A DNA stretch of 64,000 nt from Burkholderiaceae bacterium (GTDB lineage: Bacteria; Pseudomonadota; Gammaproteobacteria; Burkholderiales; Burkholderiaceae_C), in NCBI GenBank assembly GCA_024235855.1, contig JACKLN010000006.1, positions 1-64,000 of the forward strand, read 5' to 3'. Below the pieces are notes generated by a model. The model was not told the origin of the DNA and did no database searches. It worked only from the letters and a program-made list of their open reading frames with translations. Both the position numbers and the translations under genes were made by a program. This document shows, in pieces, positions 35,670-44,482 of this stretch (positions are counted from its first letter, which is position 1; each line of letters opens with the position of its first letter).

Positions 35670-36463
35670 CCGCCGCCGAGCGCGCGGCACGCTGGGTCAG
35701 CTGGGCCGTGGCCGCGGCCGTGGTGCTGTTCCTGCTGGGGCCGCTGGTGGTGACGGTGGTGGTGTCGTTCACCTCGTCGTCCATCTACACGCTGCCGCCG
35801 CCGGAATGGTCGCTGCGCTGGTACGCGGCGCTGGCGCGCAAGTCGGGCCTGGCCGATGCGGTGTGGCTGAGCGTGCAGATCGCGCTGCTGTCCACCGCGC
35901 TCGCGCTGGTGCTGGGCACGATGGCGGCCATCGCCGTGGTGCGCGGGCGCTTCCGCGGGCGCGAGGCCATCGCCACCTTCGCCGTCAGCCCGCTGATGAT
36001 GCCGGGGCTGGTGGTGGGCGTGGCGATGCTGCAGGCCTTCCGCGGCGCGGGCCTGCGCGACGCCTGGCTGAGCCTGGTGATCGCGCACGTGGTGATCACC
36101 CTGCCCTTCGTCGTGCGCACGCTGCTGGCGGCGCTGGAGCGCTTCGACTTCACGCTGATCGACGCCGCGCGCACGCTGGGCCTGAGCCCGGCGCAGGCGG
36201 TGCTGAAGGTGCTGGCTCCGGGGCTGGCGCCGGCCTTCCTGACGTCCGGGCTGTTCGCCTTCCTGGCGTCGATGGACAACTACCCGATCTCGATCTTCCT
36301 GACCGACGCGCGCAACAAGACGCTGCCGATCAAGATGCTGCAGTACCTGGAGGAGCAGCCCGACCCCACGCTGGCGGCCATCTCCACCGGGCTGATCGCG
36401 CTGGCGCTGATCGCGCTGGCGCTGGGCTCGCGCGCCGTGGGCCTGAACCGGATGGTGCATTGA
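35666..36463 (+). CDS. ABC importer permease 2, PotC-like
   Basis: A 265-residue permease with six helices and the EAA loop IDAARTLGLSPAQAVLKVLAPGL. The start is GTG at 35666 overlapping the previous stop; homologues of this type begin just before the first helix. The next gene starts 2 bp after its stop. Confidence 0.93.
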   Translation: MTAAERAARWVSWAVAAAVVLFLLGPLVVTVVVSFTSSSIYTLPPPEWSLRWYAALARKSGLADAVWLSVQIALLSTALALVLGTMAAIAVVRGRFRGREAIATFAVSPLMMPGLVVGVAMLQAFRGAGLRDAWLSLVIAHVVITLPFVVRTLLAALERFDFTLIDAARTLGLSPAQAVLKVLAPGLAPAFLTSGLFAFLASMDNYPISIFLTDARNKTLPIKMLQYLEEQPDPTLAAISTGLIALALIALALGSRAVGLNRMVH

Positions 36464-36464
36464 G

Positions 36465-37211
36465 ATGAACATCCTGCTGCTCAACCCCAACATGACGGTG
36501 GCGATGACCGAGGCGATGACGCGCGTGGCGTCCCACGTCGTCGGGCCCGGCACCGTGCTGAAGCCGGTGACGGCGCAGACCGGCTTCCCCTACATCTCCT
36601 CGCGCGCCGAGGCGCAGGTGGCCGGCGCCATCGCGCTGGACCTGATCGCGCAGCACCAGGCCGAGGTCGACGCCGTGGTCATCGCCGCCTTCGGCGACCC
36701 CGGCCTGCTGGCCGCGCGCGAGCTGTTCGACCTGCCGGTGGTGGGCATGGCCGAGGCGGCGATGACCAGCGCGCTGCTGCTGGGCCAGCGCTTCGCCTTC
36801 GTGACCTTCACGCGCCACATGCGGCCGTGGTACGAGCAGTCGGTGCAGCAGGCGGGGCTGCAGAGCCGCTTTGCCGGCGTGCGCACGCCCGAGGCCGGCT
36901 TCCAGTCCGTGGCCACGGTGCAGGACGAACTCTTCGACGCGCTGCGCGGCCTGGTGCAGCAGGCAGTGGACGACGACGGCGCCGACGTGGTCGTCCTGGC
37001 CGGTGCGCCGCTGGCCGGGCTGGCGTACCGCTACACCGACGCGCCGGCGGTGCTGGTGGACCCGATCAGCGCCGCGGTGACGCAGGCCGAGGCGCTGGCG
37101 CGGCTGGCACCGCGCGGGGCGCATGCCGGGTCGTTCGCGCGGCCGCCGGGCAAGCCGAACACGGGGTTGCCTGCGGCCCTGTCGGCACGGATCGAACGGC
37201 GCACCGACTAG
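36465..37211 (+). CDS. Asp/Glu/hydantoin racemase family protein lacking both catalytic cysteines
   Basis: A 248-residue protein of the hydantoin/allantoin racemase branch, starting MNILLLNPNMT. Family members use two cysteines in the loops (I)ACFGDPG and LGCAG. Here these read AAFGDPGL (Ala75) and LAGAPLAG (about 179-186), and the whole protein has no cysteine at all. It therefore cannot use the two-thiol mechanism and may have another activity or a binding role. As the last gene of the ABC importer operon it should act on the imported compound. Confidence 0.85.
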   Translation: MNILLLNPNMTVAMTEAMTRVASHVVGPGTVLKPVTAQTGFPYISSRAEAQVAGAIALDLIAQHQAEVDAVVIAAFGDPGLLAARELFDLPVVGMAEAAMTSALLLGQRFAFVTFTRHMRPWYEQSVQQAGLQSRFAGVRTPEAGFQSVATVQDELFDALRGLVQQAVDDDGADVVVLAGAPLAGLAYRYTDAPAVLVDPISAAVTQAEALARLAPRGAHAGSFARPPGKPNTGLPAALSARIERRTD

Positions 37212-37300
37212 GTTCCCCGTCGCGGCGCAAGGCCATCCGGACGCGGCAGCAGGCCGGGGCGCCGAGGCGCAGAATCAGTCCGGCACGTCGGAGGACTCCC

Positions 37301-38338
37301 ATGCAGTTCCTGTGGCCGCACAACCTGGTCTGGATGCTGCTGCCGCTGCTGCCGCTGGCCTACCTGTGGCTGCTGCGGCGGCGCGGCAAGGTCGCCGTCC
37401 GCCTGTCCAGCCTGCACATCGCGCGGGCCGCCGTGCGCCCCGGCTGGCGCCGGCACCTGCCGCCGGCCCTGGTGGGGCTGGCACTGGCGCTGCTGCTGCT
37501 GGCCCTGGCACGCCCCGTCGCGCCGATCACCCTGCCCTGGGCGCGGTCCACGATCCTGCTGGCCGTGGACATCTCTCGCAGCATGCGGGTGGAGGACGTC
37601 AAGCCGTCCCGCATGGTGGCCGCGCAGGAGGCGGCCAAGGCCTTCCTGGCCGAGGTGCCGGCCCGGATCGAGGTCGGCCTGATCACCTTCGCCGGCACGG
37701 CGCAGGTGGCGCAGCAAGCCACGGCCGATCGCGCCGCGCTGGTCCAGGCCATCGACGCCGTGCAGATGCAGTTCGGCACCGCCCTGGGCAACGCCATCGT
37801 GCTCTGCCTGGCCGAGCTGTTCCCGGAGCACGGCATCGACCTGGCCGAGATGACCTTCGGGACCCGCCGCGCAGCCCGGTCGCTCGACGCGCCCCCGCCC
37901 GGACGCGCACCGCGCGCGCCGTTCACACCCGTGCGCGCCGGCAGCTTCGACGCGGCGGCCATCATCCTGCTCAGCGACGGCCGGCGCACCACCGGCGTCG
38001 ACACGCTGCTGGCCGCGCAGATGGCGGCCGAGCGCGGCGTGCGCATCCACGTCGTGGGCCTGGGCACGCCGGATGGCCACGCGGCGATGGGCGACGAGAT
38101 GGCCATGTTCCTGCAACTCGACGAACCGACGCTGCGCAAGGTGGCCGAGATCACCGGTGGCGAGTACCACCACGCGGCCACCGCCGAGGCGCTGCGCGGT
38201 GTCTACCAGACGCTGGGTTCGCAGCAGCAGCTGCGCCGGCGCGAGACCGAACTCACCGCGCTGCTGGCGGCCGCCGCTGCGTTGGCGTTGGTGGCCGGGG
38301 CCGGGCTGTCGCTGCTCTGGTTCGGGCGCGTGGCCTGA
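37301..38338 (+). CDS. VWA-domain membrane protein, BatA-like
   Basis: A 345-residue inner-membrane protein: helices at about 7-27 and 52-72, a cytoplasmic or periplasmic von Willebrand A domain (about 83-300) with a MIDAS motif DISRS and ILLSDGRRTTG, and a C-terminal helix (about 318-340). BatA-type proteins usually lie with MoxR ATPases, but none is adjacent. The start has GGAGG (37290-37294) at good distance. Function unknown; a scaffold in complex assembly or stress is the usual suggestion. Confidence 0.85.
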   Translation: MQFLWPHNLVWMLLPLLPLAYLWLLRRRGKVAVRLSSLHIARAAVRPGWRRHLPPALVGLALALLLLALARPVAPITLPWARSTILLAVDISRSMRVEDVKPSRMVAAQEAAKAFLAEVPARIEVGLITFAGTAQVAQQATADRAALVQAIDAVQMQFGTALGNAIVLCLAELFPEHGIDLAEMTFGTRRAARSLDAPPPGRAPRAPFTPVRAGSFDAAAIILLSDGRRTTGVDTLLAAQMAAERGVRIHVVGLGTPDGHAAMGDEMAMFLQLDEPTLRKVAEITGGEYHHAATAEALRGVYQTLGSQQQLRRRETELTALLAAAAALALVAGAGLSLLWFGRVA

Positions 38339-38350
38339 GCGCGGGTCCGA

Positions 38351-39256
38351 TCAGTCGGTCGCCGGCACGGCCTCGAGCCAATGCCGCGCGATCGCGTCCC
38401 GCCGCGCAATCCAGACGCCGGAACCGCCCGCCTGCCGCAGGTGCGCCAACGCCGTCTGCAGCCCGCCGATGCGCGCCGCGCGGCCGATGATGCGCAGGTG
38501 CAGGCCGATGGACATCATCTTCGCGCCGTGGCGCGATTCGCGCAGCAGCCAGTCGAAGGCGTCGATCACGTAGTCGGCGAAGTCCTGCCCGCGCACGAAG
38601 CCCTGGGTGCCGAAGAACCGCATGTCGTTGGTGTCGAAGGCGTAGGGCAGCACCAGGTGCGGCCGGCCGGCCACCGGCACGTAGTACGGCAGGTCGTCGT
38701 TGTAGGCGTCGCTGTCGTAGTGGAAGCCGCCGTGCTCCACCAGCAGCCGCCGCGTGTTCACCGACGGGCTGCTCTTGGTGTGCCAGCCCACCGGCGCCAC
38801 GCCGGCCACGCGTGCGATCTCGCGGTGCGCGCGGGCGATGAGTTCGCGTTCGTGCGCCTCGTCCATGCCGGCGTGGGCTTCCCAGCGCCAGCCGTGGGAA
38901 CAGATCTCGTGGCCGTCGGCCACGGCCTGCCGGGCCAGCCAGGGCACACCGATCAGCGAGCGTGCACAGGCGTTCAGCGTCATCGGAACGCCGGCCTCGG
39001 CCATCACCTGGTTGATGCGGTGCCAGCCCACGCGCGTGCCGTACTCGAAGTGCGAGGCCAGGCACAGGTCGGGCGCGCCGACCACCGGCTGCACCACCTC
39101 GTGCACCGACTCGTTGGCCTCGTCGCCGTCGGCCAGCGACAGTTCGGCGCCTTCCTCGATGTTGAGGACCAGGGACACCGCCAGGCCGGCGCCGCCGGGC
39201 CAGCGCATGTCGGGCGGGTTGGGGCCATAGCCCAGGAAATCGCGGGGCGTGTTCAT
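38351..39256 (-). CDS. puuE: PuuE-type allantoinase (polysaccharide-deacetylase fold)
   Basis: A 301-residue NodB-fold hydrolase. The N-terminus PRDFLGYGPNPPDMRWPGGAGLAV with NIEEGAE, then ASHFEYGTRVGWHR and ICSHGWRWEAH, is characteristic of cofactor-independent allantoinase PuuE, which opens allantoin to allantoate, rather than sugar deacetylases. ATG 39256 is chosen; an upstream in-frame extension lies inside the neighbouring gene. It overlaps the end of the racemase-like gene by 4 bp and is co-directional with it, so the pair may serve one ureide pathway. Confidence 0.82.
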   Translation of the reverse strand: MNTPRDFLGYGPNPPDMRWPGGAGLAVSLVLNIEEGAELSLADGDEANESVHEVVQPVVGAPDLCLASHFEYGTRVGWHRINQVMAEAGVPMTLNACARSLIGVPWLARQAVADGHEICSHGWRWEAHAGMDEAHERELIARAHREIARVAGVAPVGWHTKSSPSVNTRRLLVEHGGFHYDSDAYNDDLPYYVPVAGRPHLVLPYAFDTNDMRFFGTQGFVRGQDFADYVIDAFDWLLRESRHGAKMMSIGLHLRIIGRAARIGGLQTALAHLRQAGGSGVWIARRDAIARHWLEAVPATD

Positions 39257-39915
39257 GCCTGGCAGGTTAGCAAGGCCCGCGCCTGCAACACGGCGCAGGC
39301 CATGCCGTCGAACACCGGTACGCCGCGCCGCTCGGCCAGTGCCGGCGCGTAGCCGCACAGCACGGCGCCGGCCAGCACCAGCGCCTTGGCGCCGGCGGCC
39401 TGCACGCGCGCACCGGCGGCGTCCAGCGCCGCCAGCGTGGCGGGGTCCACGCCGGTGGTCTGCGGCAGGAAAGCCGACGGGGCTTCGGGCGCCTCGATGC
39501 CGACCACGCGGCCGGCCACGCCCATCTGCACCACGCGCGCCGCGTACAGCGGCACCATCGCCGGACCCAGCGTCAGCAGGCCGATGCGCGGCGCCGTCAG
39601 CAGCGCACTCATCACGGCTGCCTCGGTCATGCCCACCACGGGCCGACGGCCGGCTCGGGCGCGCAGCGTCTCGGCCGCGCCGTCCAGCGAGATGCCCAGC
39701 AGCACGGCGTCGGCCTCCGCCGCATGGGCCTCGAACAGCACCAGCGCCTGCGCGTCCGCCAGCGCCAGCGTGGCGGCGTCGCGCACCACCGCGGGTTCCT
39801 GCGGCGCGTTGACGGCCTCCAGCGTCTCGCCCGGCGCCAGCACGGCATGGGCCGAGGCCGCCAACCGAGCCGTGATGTGAGCCGACGCGTTGGGGTTGAT
39901 CAGCAGGTAGCGCAT
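39253..39915 (-). CDS. Asp/Glu/allantoin racemase family protein, atypical cysteines
   Basis: A 220-residue protein beginning MRYLLINPNASAHIT, the pattern of allantoin/hydantoin racemases (HpxA/Dcg1 branch). The first catalytic cysteine region reads LLGISLDG (Ile75), and the second reads LAGAVLCGYA, with Cys187 four residues beyond the normal place. It is thus not a standard two-cysteine racemase. It is directly coupled to the PuuE-type allantoinase, which supports a role with ureides. Confidence 0.82.
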   Translation of the reverse strand: MRYLLINPNASAHITARLAASAHAVLAPGETLEAVNAPQEPAVVRDAATLALADAQALVLFEAHAAEADAVLLGISLDGAAETLRARAGRRPVVGMTEAAVMSALLTAPRIGLLTLGPAMVPLYAARVVQMGVAGRVVGIEAPEAPSAFLPQTTGVDPATLAALDAAGARVQAAGAKALVLAGAVLCGYAPALAERRGVPVFDGMACAVLQARALLTCQA

Positions 39916-40853
39916 GGCGATCCTCCGGAGGGAGCCTGGGCGACCAGCACTTTCAGAGCCCGGTCGGGGTCCGCGTCCTCGAAACCCGGCGGGTTGGGCA
40001 ACCGCTGCAGGCCCTGCAGCGTTGGCGCCTCGGCCGCCACTTCATGGCGCAGGAAGGCCTCGGGCAGTTCGGGCGCGTTCAGGCACAGCAGGGCGTGGCC
40101 GCCGGGGGCCAGCAGCTCCGGCAGGCGCCGCAGCACGCGGGCCCAGTCCTTGCTGGCCACGAAGCTGCCCTTCTGGTAGCTGGGTGGGTCGACGATCACC
40201 ACGTCGAACGGGCCGGCACGCCGGACCTTGGCCCAGGACGCGAACAGGTCATGGGCCCAGAAGCGGGCCCCGGCCTCGACGCCGTTGAGCGCATGGTTGC
40301 GCCGGCCCGTGGCCAGCGCGCCAGGGCTCATGTCCAGGTTGACCACCTCGGCGGCGCCGGCCTGCAGCGCCACCACCGAGAAGGCACAGGTGTAGGCGAA
40401 CAGGTTCAGCACCCGGGCGCCGGGCTGCGTGACGAGGTACTCGCGCAGCCAGCGCCGGCCCTCGGCCATGTCGAGGAAGAACCCGTGGTTGCGGCCGCGC
40501 AGCAGGTGCAGCTCGAAACGGGCGCCGGCCTCATGTGCGTGGTGGGGGTCGGGCAGCGCGCCGGCCATCAGGCGCGTCTGCACCTGCAGGCCGTCGCGGC
40601 ACTGGTGCACCCAGCACAGCGGCCGGCCCGGCACCAGCGCCGGCCAGTGCGCGGCCAGCGCGTCGCCCACGGCGGCGAGTTCGGCGTCGCTGGCCGGGCG
40701 GTGGCTGGTCAGCAAGGCCACCGGCGGGAACAGGTCCAGCGTCCACGCCTCCTCGCCCGGGTGCAGGCCGCCGCGGCCGTGGAACAGGCGGCGGGCGTCG
40801 GCCAGCGGCGGCTGGCCGGCAGCCTGGGCGATGGCATGGAGCAGGGCGTGCAT
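39900..40853 (-). CDS. Class I SAM-dependent methyltransferase, RlmI/RlmK-like
   Basis: A 317-residue protein with a Rossmann methyltransferase core: RVLNLFAYTCAFSVVALQAGA (SAM-binding motif I), NLDMS, and catalytic motif IVDPPSYQKGSF, as in the rRNA m5C/m2G methyltransferases of the Methyltrans_SAM family. No PUA domain is present at the N-terminus. It is upstream of, and overlaps by 16 bp, the racemase-like gene on the same strand. Start ATG 40853. Confidence 0.87.
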   Translation of the reverse strand: MHALLHAIAQAAGQPPLADARRLFHGRGGLHPGEEAWTLDLFPPVALLTSHRPASDAELAAVGDALAAHWPALVPGRPLCWVHQCRDGLQVQTRLMAGALPDPHHAHEAGARFELHLLRGRNHGFFLDMAEGRRWLREYLVTQPGARVLNLFAYTCAFSVVALQAGAAEVVNLDMSPGALATGRRNHALNGVEAGARFWAHDLFASWAKVRRAGPFDVVIVDPPSYQKGSFVASKDWARVLRRLPELLAPGGHALLCLNAPELPEAFLRHEVAAEAPTLQGLQRLPNPPGFEDADPDRALKVLVAQAPSGGSPCATC

Positions 40854-40932
40854 GGGGCGGGGGCGGGGCGGACGGCGGGGAGTGGCAGGGGCCGGGGCAG
40901 GCCGGAGCGGACGCCGTGAGAGGGCGGTCCCG

Positions 40933-40938
40933 TAAAAT
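40933..40938 (+). promoter_or_regulatory. Predicted -10 element of the DUF3348 operon
   Basis: TAAAAT stands in a short A/T-rich island in otherwise about 75% GC DNA, about 35 bp upstream of the ATG at 40973 and divergent from the methyltransferase gene. No good -35 is visible, so an activator or an unusual sigma factor may be needed. Confidence 0.4.
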
Positions 40939-40972
40939 CGTGGGTTTTTCGCCGATTCTGAGCCCTCGCCCG

Positions 40973-41701
40973 ATGCCCCCCCAGTCGCCGCGCGCCCGAC
41001 CCCTTCCGGCGCGCCCGCCGATCGCCGCTGCCACGCTGCACCAGCCACCGCTGGTGCGCCAGTTGCTCGCGCTCGGTCTGGCCGTACCCGGGACCGAGGA
41101 CACGGCCGCGCCCTCGCCTGCCGCTGCCGTGGCAGGCGCAGGCCCCAGTCTGGCCGAACGTTTGGCGCCGTGGCTGGCCTGGACCGACGCCATCGCGCTG
41201 TCCGGGGCGCTGGGCGCGGAGCCGCCCGCCCCCGGCACGCCGGCACAGGCCGCGGCGGCCCGGCACCAGGCCGAAGCCACCCGCGCGGCGGTGCAGCGCA
41301 CACTGGCCGAGGCCATCGAGCACGATCTGCCCGATGGCCTGGCGGCCGACGACCTGCCGGCGGACGCCACACCGGGCCGACGCTACCGCGCGCATCAGCA
41401 GGCCATGGAGCGGCGCATCGCGCCGCTGCGTGCCCAGGCGCGCCGCGCGCTGGCCTTGCGGTCCGCGGCGCTCGGGCGGATCGCCGTGCTCGACCGGCTG
41501 CTGGAGCAGGCCCTGGCCGCCCGCGAACGCCAGCTGCTGTCGGCCCTGCCCGCGTGGCTGGACCGCCGGCTGGCGCGCGAACCTGTGCCGCCGGCCACGT
41601 TGACGCAGCCGCTGCTGCGCGCCGAACTGGCGCACCGACTGCAGCCCGTGGACGGCATGCTCGCCGCGCTGCAGGCCGCCACCGGGGAAGTTCAGTCATG
41701 A
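40973..41701 (+). CDS. DUF3348 family protein, first gene of a motor-like operon
   Basis: A 242-residue soluble, Ala/Arg-rich helical protein with the family signature LVRQLLALGL…SLAERLAPWLAWTDAIALSGAL. Function unknown. It has no signal or membrane segment, so it acts in the cytoplasm. Its stop overlaps the DUF802 start (ATGA at 41698-41701), and all four genes of the operon are coupled in this way or within 4 bp. It may regulate or connect to the cytoplasmic tail of the DUF802 protein. Confidence 0.85.
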   Translation: MPPQSPRARPLPARPPIAAATLHQPPLVRQLLALGLAVPGTEDTAAPSPAAAVAGAGPSLAERLAPWLAWTDAIALSGALGAEPPAPGTPAQAAAARHQAEATRAAVQRTLAEAIEHDLPDGLAADDLPADATPGRRYRAHQQAMERRIAPLRAQARRALALRSAALGRIAVLDRLLEQALAARERQLLSALPAWLDRRLAREPVPPATLTQPLLRAELAHRLQPVDGMLAALQAATGEVQS

Positions 41702-43818
41702 CCTCGCCACGCGTCTACACACTGGGCGCCGTCATGGCCGGTGCCCTGGGCGCCGCTGCCGTAGTCTGGGTGCTGCTGGGCGGTGTCGGCCACCACCCGC
41801 TGGCGCTGGCGATGACGCTGGGTATCGGCGCCGTCTACGCCGTCGGCCTGGCCGAGCTCTGGCGTTTCCACCGCGACACCCGCGCGCTGTCGGGTGCGGT
41901 GTCGGGCCTGCAGGCACACACCCCCCTGCCCGCCTGGCTGGATGCCCTGCCCGCCGGGTTGCGCCAGCCCGTGCGTCGCCGCATTGCCGGCGCCGCCGCG
42001 CCGCTGCCCGGCCCGGCGCTGACGCCCTACCTCGTGGGCCTGCTGGTGCTGCTGGGCATGCTGGGCACCTTCCTGGGCCTGGTGGTGACGCTGGACGGCA
42101 CCGTGGCCGCGCTGGAACGCACCACCGACCTGGCCGCGATGCGCGCCGCGCTGGCGGCACCGGTCAAGGGCCTGGGCCTGGCCTTCGGTACCTCGGTGGC
42201 CGGGGTCGCGGCATCGGCCATGCTGGGCCTGGCATCGGCGCTGCTGCGGCGCGTGCGCGGTGGCGTGCAGCAGGCGCTGGACCGCCAAGCCGCCACGGTG
42301 CTGCAGGACGCCACGCCCGCCGCGCAGCGCGCCCGCCAGGTGGAGGATCTGGCGCGCACGCTCACCGACCAGCTCGCCAGCCGCCTGGAAGCCGCCATGC
42401 AGGCCCAGGCGGCGGCGCTGACCACCCATCTGCCCGGTCTGGTGGACCAGGTGCAGACCCTGCTGACCCGGCTGGACACCCAGCAGCAGGCCCGGCAGCA
42501 GCAGGAACAGGCGCAGCAGGCCGCGTTCCAGCGCGAGATGCACGCGCAGTTCGAGGCCCTGGCCACCCGTGTGGGCACGACGCTGGAGACCACGCTGGGC
42601 ACCCGCGTGGCCCAGGCCCTGCGCGACAGCCTGGCCGATGGCGCCCAGGCCGCCGGCACCGCGCTGCAGGCCGCCACCGCTGCCGCCGTGGACGGCATCG
42701 CCCGCGAAAGCGCCGCGGTGCAGGCGCGGCTGGCAGACAGCACCCAGGCGCAGCTGCAGGCGCTGGGCGACCTGACGCAGCGCCATCTGCAGGCCATGGC
42801 CGAGCGCACCCAGGCGCAGGCGCACGCCCTGGAGGAGCGCGCGAACGCCCAGGTGCAGACCCTGGTCGACGGCACCCAGACCGCGCTGCAGACCCTGGCC
42901 CAGCGCTTCGAATCCACCGCCGAGCAGATCGGCCAGGCCCTGCAGCAGCAGGCCGCCACGCTGGCCGACGGCGTGGCCCTGGCCCACACGACGCTGCAGG
43001 AACGCGCCGACACCCGCGACGCCCAGCGTCAGGCCGAGAGCACCGCCGCGCTGCAGGCGCTGGCCAGCACGCTGCAGCAGCAGGCCGCCGACGCCAGCGC
43101 CGCCGCGCAGGCGCAGCAGACGGCGTGGAGCGAGGCGCTGGCCCAGCGCACCGAAGCGCTGCAGCAGCAGGCCGCCACGCAGGCGCGCGACATCGTCGCC
43201 GAGGTGGCGCGCCTGACCACCGCCGCCGCCGAGGCGCCGCGCGCCGCCGCGGCCGTGATCGCCGAGATGCGCGAGCAGCTCGGTGCCAGCCAGGCGCGCG
43301 ACGCCGCGCTGCTGGACGAGCGCGTGCGCCTGACCGAGGCCCTGGCGACGCTGGTGGACGACAGCCGCCGGGCCGCCGCCGCGCAGCAGGCCGCCGTGCA
43401 GGGCCTGGTCGACGCCGCCGACGGCCTGGTGCAGCGCAGCAGCGAAGCCGTGGTGCAGCACTGGCAGGCCGCGCTGGCGCAGCAAGGCGATGCCGCCACG
43501 CGCCTGGCCGGCGGCGCGGTGGAAGTGGCCAGCCTGGGCGAGGCCTTCGGTGCCGCCGTGACGCAGTTCGCCGACACGGCGGGCACCCTGGCGGCGCAAC
43601 TGCAGCGCGTGGAGTCGGCGCTCGACCAGGCGGCCGTGCGCCACGACGAGCAGCTGGCCTACTACGTGGCGCAGGCGCGCGAGGTCATCGACCTCAGCCT
43701 GGGCGCGCAGCAGCCGCTGCTGGACGCCATGCCGCCGCTGCTGGCCGCGCTGCAGCGCATCGCCGGGCCGGTGGCCACCGCCGACACTGCAACCGCCGAG
43801 ACCGTGGACGCGCGCTGA
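41698..43818 (+). CDS. DUF802 protein: MotA/TolQ/ExbB-like channel domain with long coiled-coil tail
   Basis: A 706-residue inner-membrane protein. Membrane segments at about 7-30, 33-55, 108-131 and 157-183; the last two (LVGLLVLLGMLGTFLGLVVTLDGT and LGLAFGTSVAGVAASAMLGL) and the loop between them have the character of the MotA/TolQ/ExbB proton-channel domain. Residues ~190-706 are an Ala/Gln-rich, heptad-like cytoplasmic tail. This design, a channel domain plus a long tail, is known from ZorA of the Zorya defence motor. The next gene is a MotB-like partner. Membership of the DUF802 family is recognised; the ion-channel role is inferred from architecture and context. Confidence 0.82.
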   Translation: MTSPRVYTLGAVMAGALGAAAVVWVLLGGVGHHPLALAMTLGIGAVYAVGLAELWRFHRDTRALSGAVSGLQAHTPLPAWLDALPAGLRQPVRRRIAGAAAPLPGPALTPYLVGLLVLLGMLGTFLGLVVTLDGTVAALERTTDLAAMRAALAAPVKGLGLAFGTSVAGVAASAMLGLASALLRRVRGGVQQALDRQAATVLQDATPAAQRARQVEDLARTLTDQLASRLEAAMQAQAAALTTHLPGLVDQVQTLLTRLDTQQQARQQQEQAQQAAFQREMHAQFEALATRVGTTLETTLGTRVAQALRDSLADGAQAAGTALQAATAAAVDGIARESAAVQARLADSTQAQLQALGDLTQRHLQAMAERTQAQAHALEERANAQVQTLVDGTQTALQTLAQRFESTAEQIGQALQQQAATLADGVALAHTTLQERADTRDAQRQAESTAALQALASTLQQQAADASAAAQAQQTAWSEALAQRTEALQQQAATQARDIVAEVARLTTAAAEAPRAAAAVIAEMREQLGASQARDAALLDERVRLTEALATLVDDSRRAAAAQQAAVQGLVDAADGLVQRSSEAVVQHWQAALAQQGDAATRLAGGAVEVASLGEAFGAAVTQFADTAGTLAAQLQRVESALDQAAVRHDEQLAYYVAQAREVIDLSLGAQQPLLDAMPPLLAALQRIAGPVATADTATAETVDAR

Positions 43819-43822
43819 CCCG

Positions 43823-44482
43823 ATGCACGACCTCGGTCTCGACGCCTCCGAACCCGACGACGCGCCAGCCGACGGCACGGCGCCGGTATGGGGCGTCTTC
43901 GGCGACCTGATGGCCGGTCTGGTGGGCGCCTTCGTGCTGCTGCTGGTGGCGGTGATCGGCGTGCAGCTGGAACTCGCGCGCGATCTGGAGGTGGAAGCGC
44001 AACGCCGTGAAGCCCTGGAGCAGGCGCTGGCCGCGCCGCTGGCCGAAGGCCGCGTGACGCTGGTGGACGGGCGCATCGGCATCAGCGGCAGCGTGCTGTT
44101 CGCGCTCAACTCCGACCGCCTGCAACCCGAGGGCCGCGCGCTGCTGCAGCGCCTGGCCGGGCCGCTGGCCACCTACCTGCAGGGGCGCGACGAGCTGCTG
44201 ATGGTCAGCGGCTTCACCGACGACCAGCCGGTGCTGCCGGGCAACCGGCGCTTCGACGACAACCTGGAGCTGTCGGCCCAGCGCGCGCTGACCGTGACCC
44301 GCGCCCTGGTGGCCGAAGGGCTGCCGCCGCAGGCGGTGTTCGCCGCCGCCTTCGGGCCGGAACAGCCGGTGGCGTCGAACGCCGACGAGGCCGGCCGTGC
44401 GCGCAACCGGCGCGTGGAACTGGCGCCGGTGCCGCGGGCCCGGCGCGACGCGCCCACGGCGGCCCCGGCTGGCGCGCGATGA
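43823..44482 (+). CDS. MotB/OmpA-like peptidoglycan-binding stator protein
   Basis: A 219-residue protein with a single N-terminal transmembrane helix (about 27-48) and a periplasmic OmpA/MotB domain (about 85-205). The helix starts VWGVFGDLMAGLVGAF, so Asp28 lies where MotB and ZorB have the ion-carrying aspartate (ADFVTAMMAFF in MotB). The OmpA domain has the peptidoglycan-binding residues: GFTDDQPV, NLELSAQRA and NRRVEL. This matches an ion-driven stator partner for the DUF802 protein 4 bp upstream. The stop overlaps the DUF2894 start (ATGA). Confidence 0.88.
   Translation: MHDLGLDASEPDDAPADGTAPVWGVFGDLMAGLVGAFVLLLVAVIGVQLELARDLEVEAQRREALEQALAAPLAEGRVTLVDGRIGISGSVLFALNSDRLQPEGRALLQRLAGPLATYLQGRDELLMVSGFTDDQPVLPGNRRFDDNLELSAQRALTVTRALVAEGLPPQAVFAAAFGPEQPVASNADEAGRARNRRVELAPVPRARRDAPTAAPAGAR

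Noticed and set aside
36465..37211. Naming the gene hydantoin or aspartate racemase
   Set aside because: Both catalytic cysteines are absent, so the enzymatic name would be misleading.
42262..43818. Methyl-accepting chemotaxis protein signal
   Set aside because: The tail resembles such helices in composition, but the highly conserved hairpin tip of chemoreceptors is not present.
41692..44172. Long minus-strand frame (826 codons) opposite the DUF802 gene
   Set aside because: Product is Gly/Leu/Gln/His low-complexity, a mirror of the Ala/Gln-rich coiled coil; the plus-strand operon with coupled starts explains the region.
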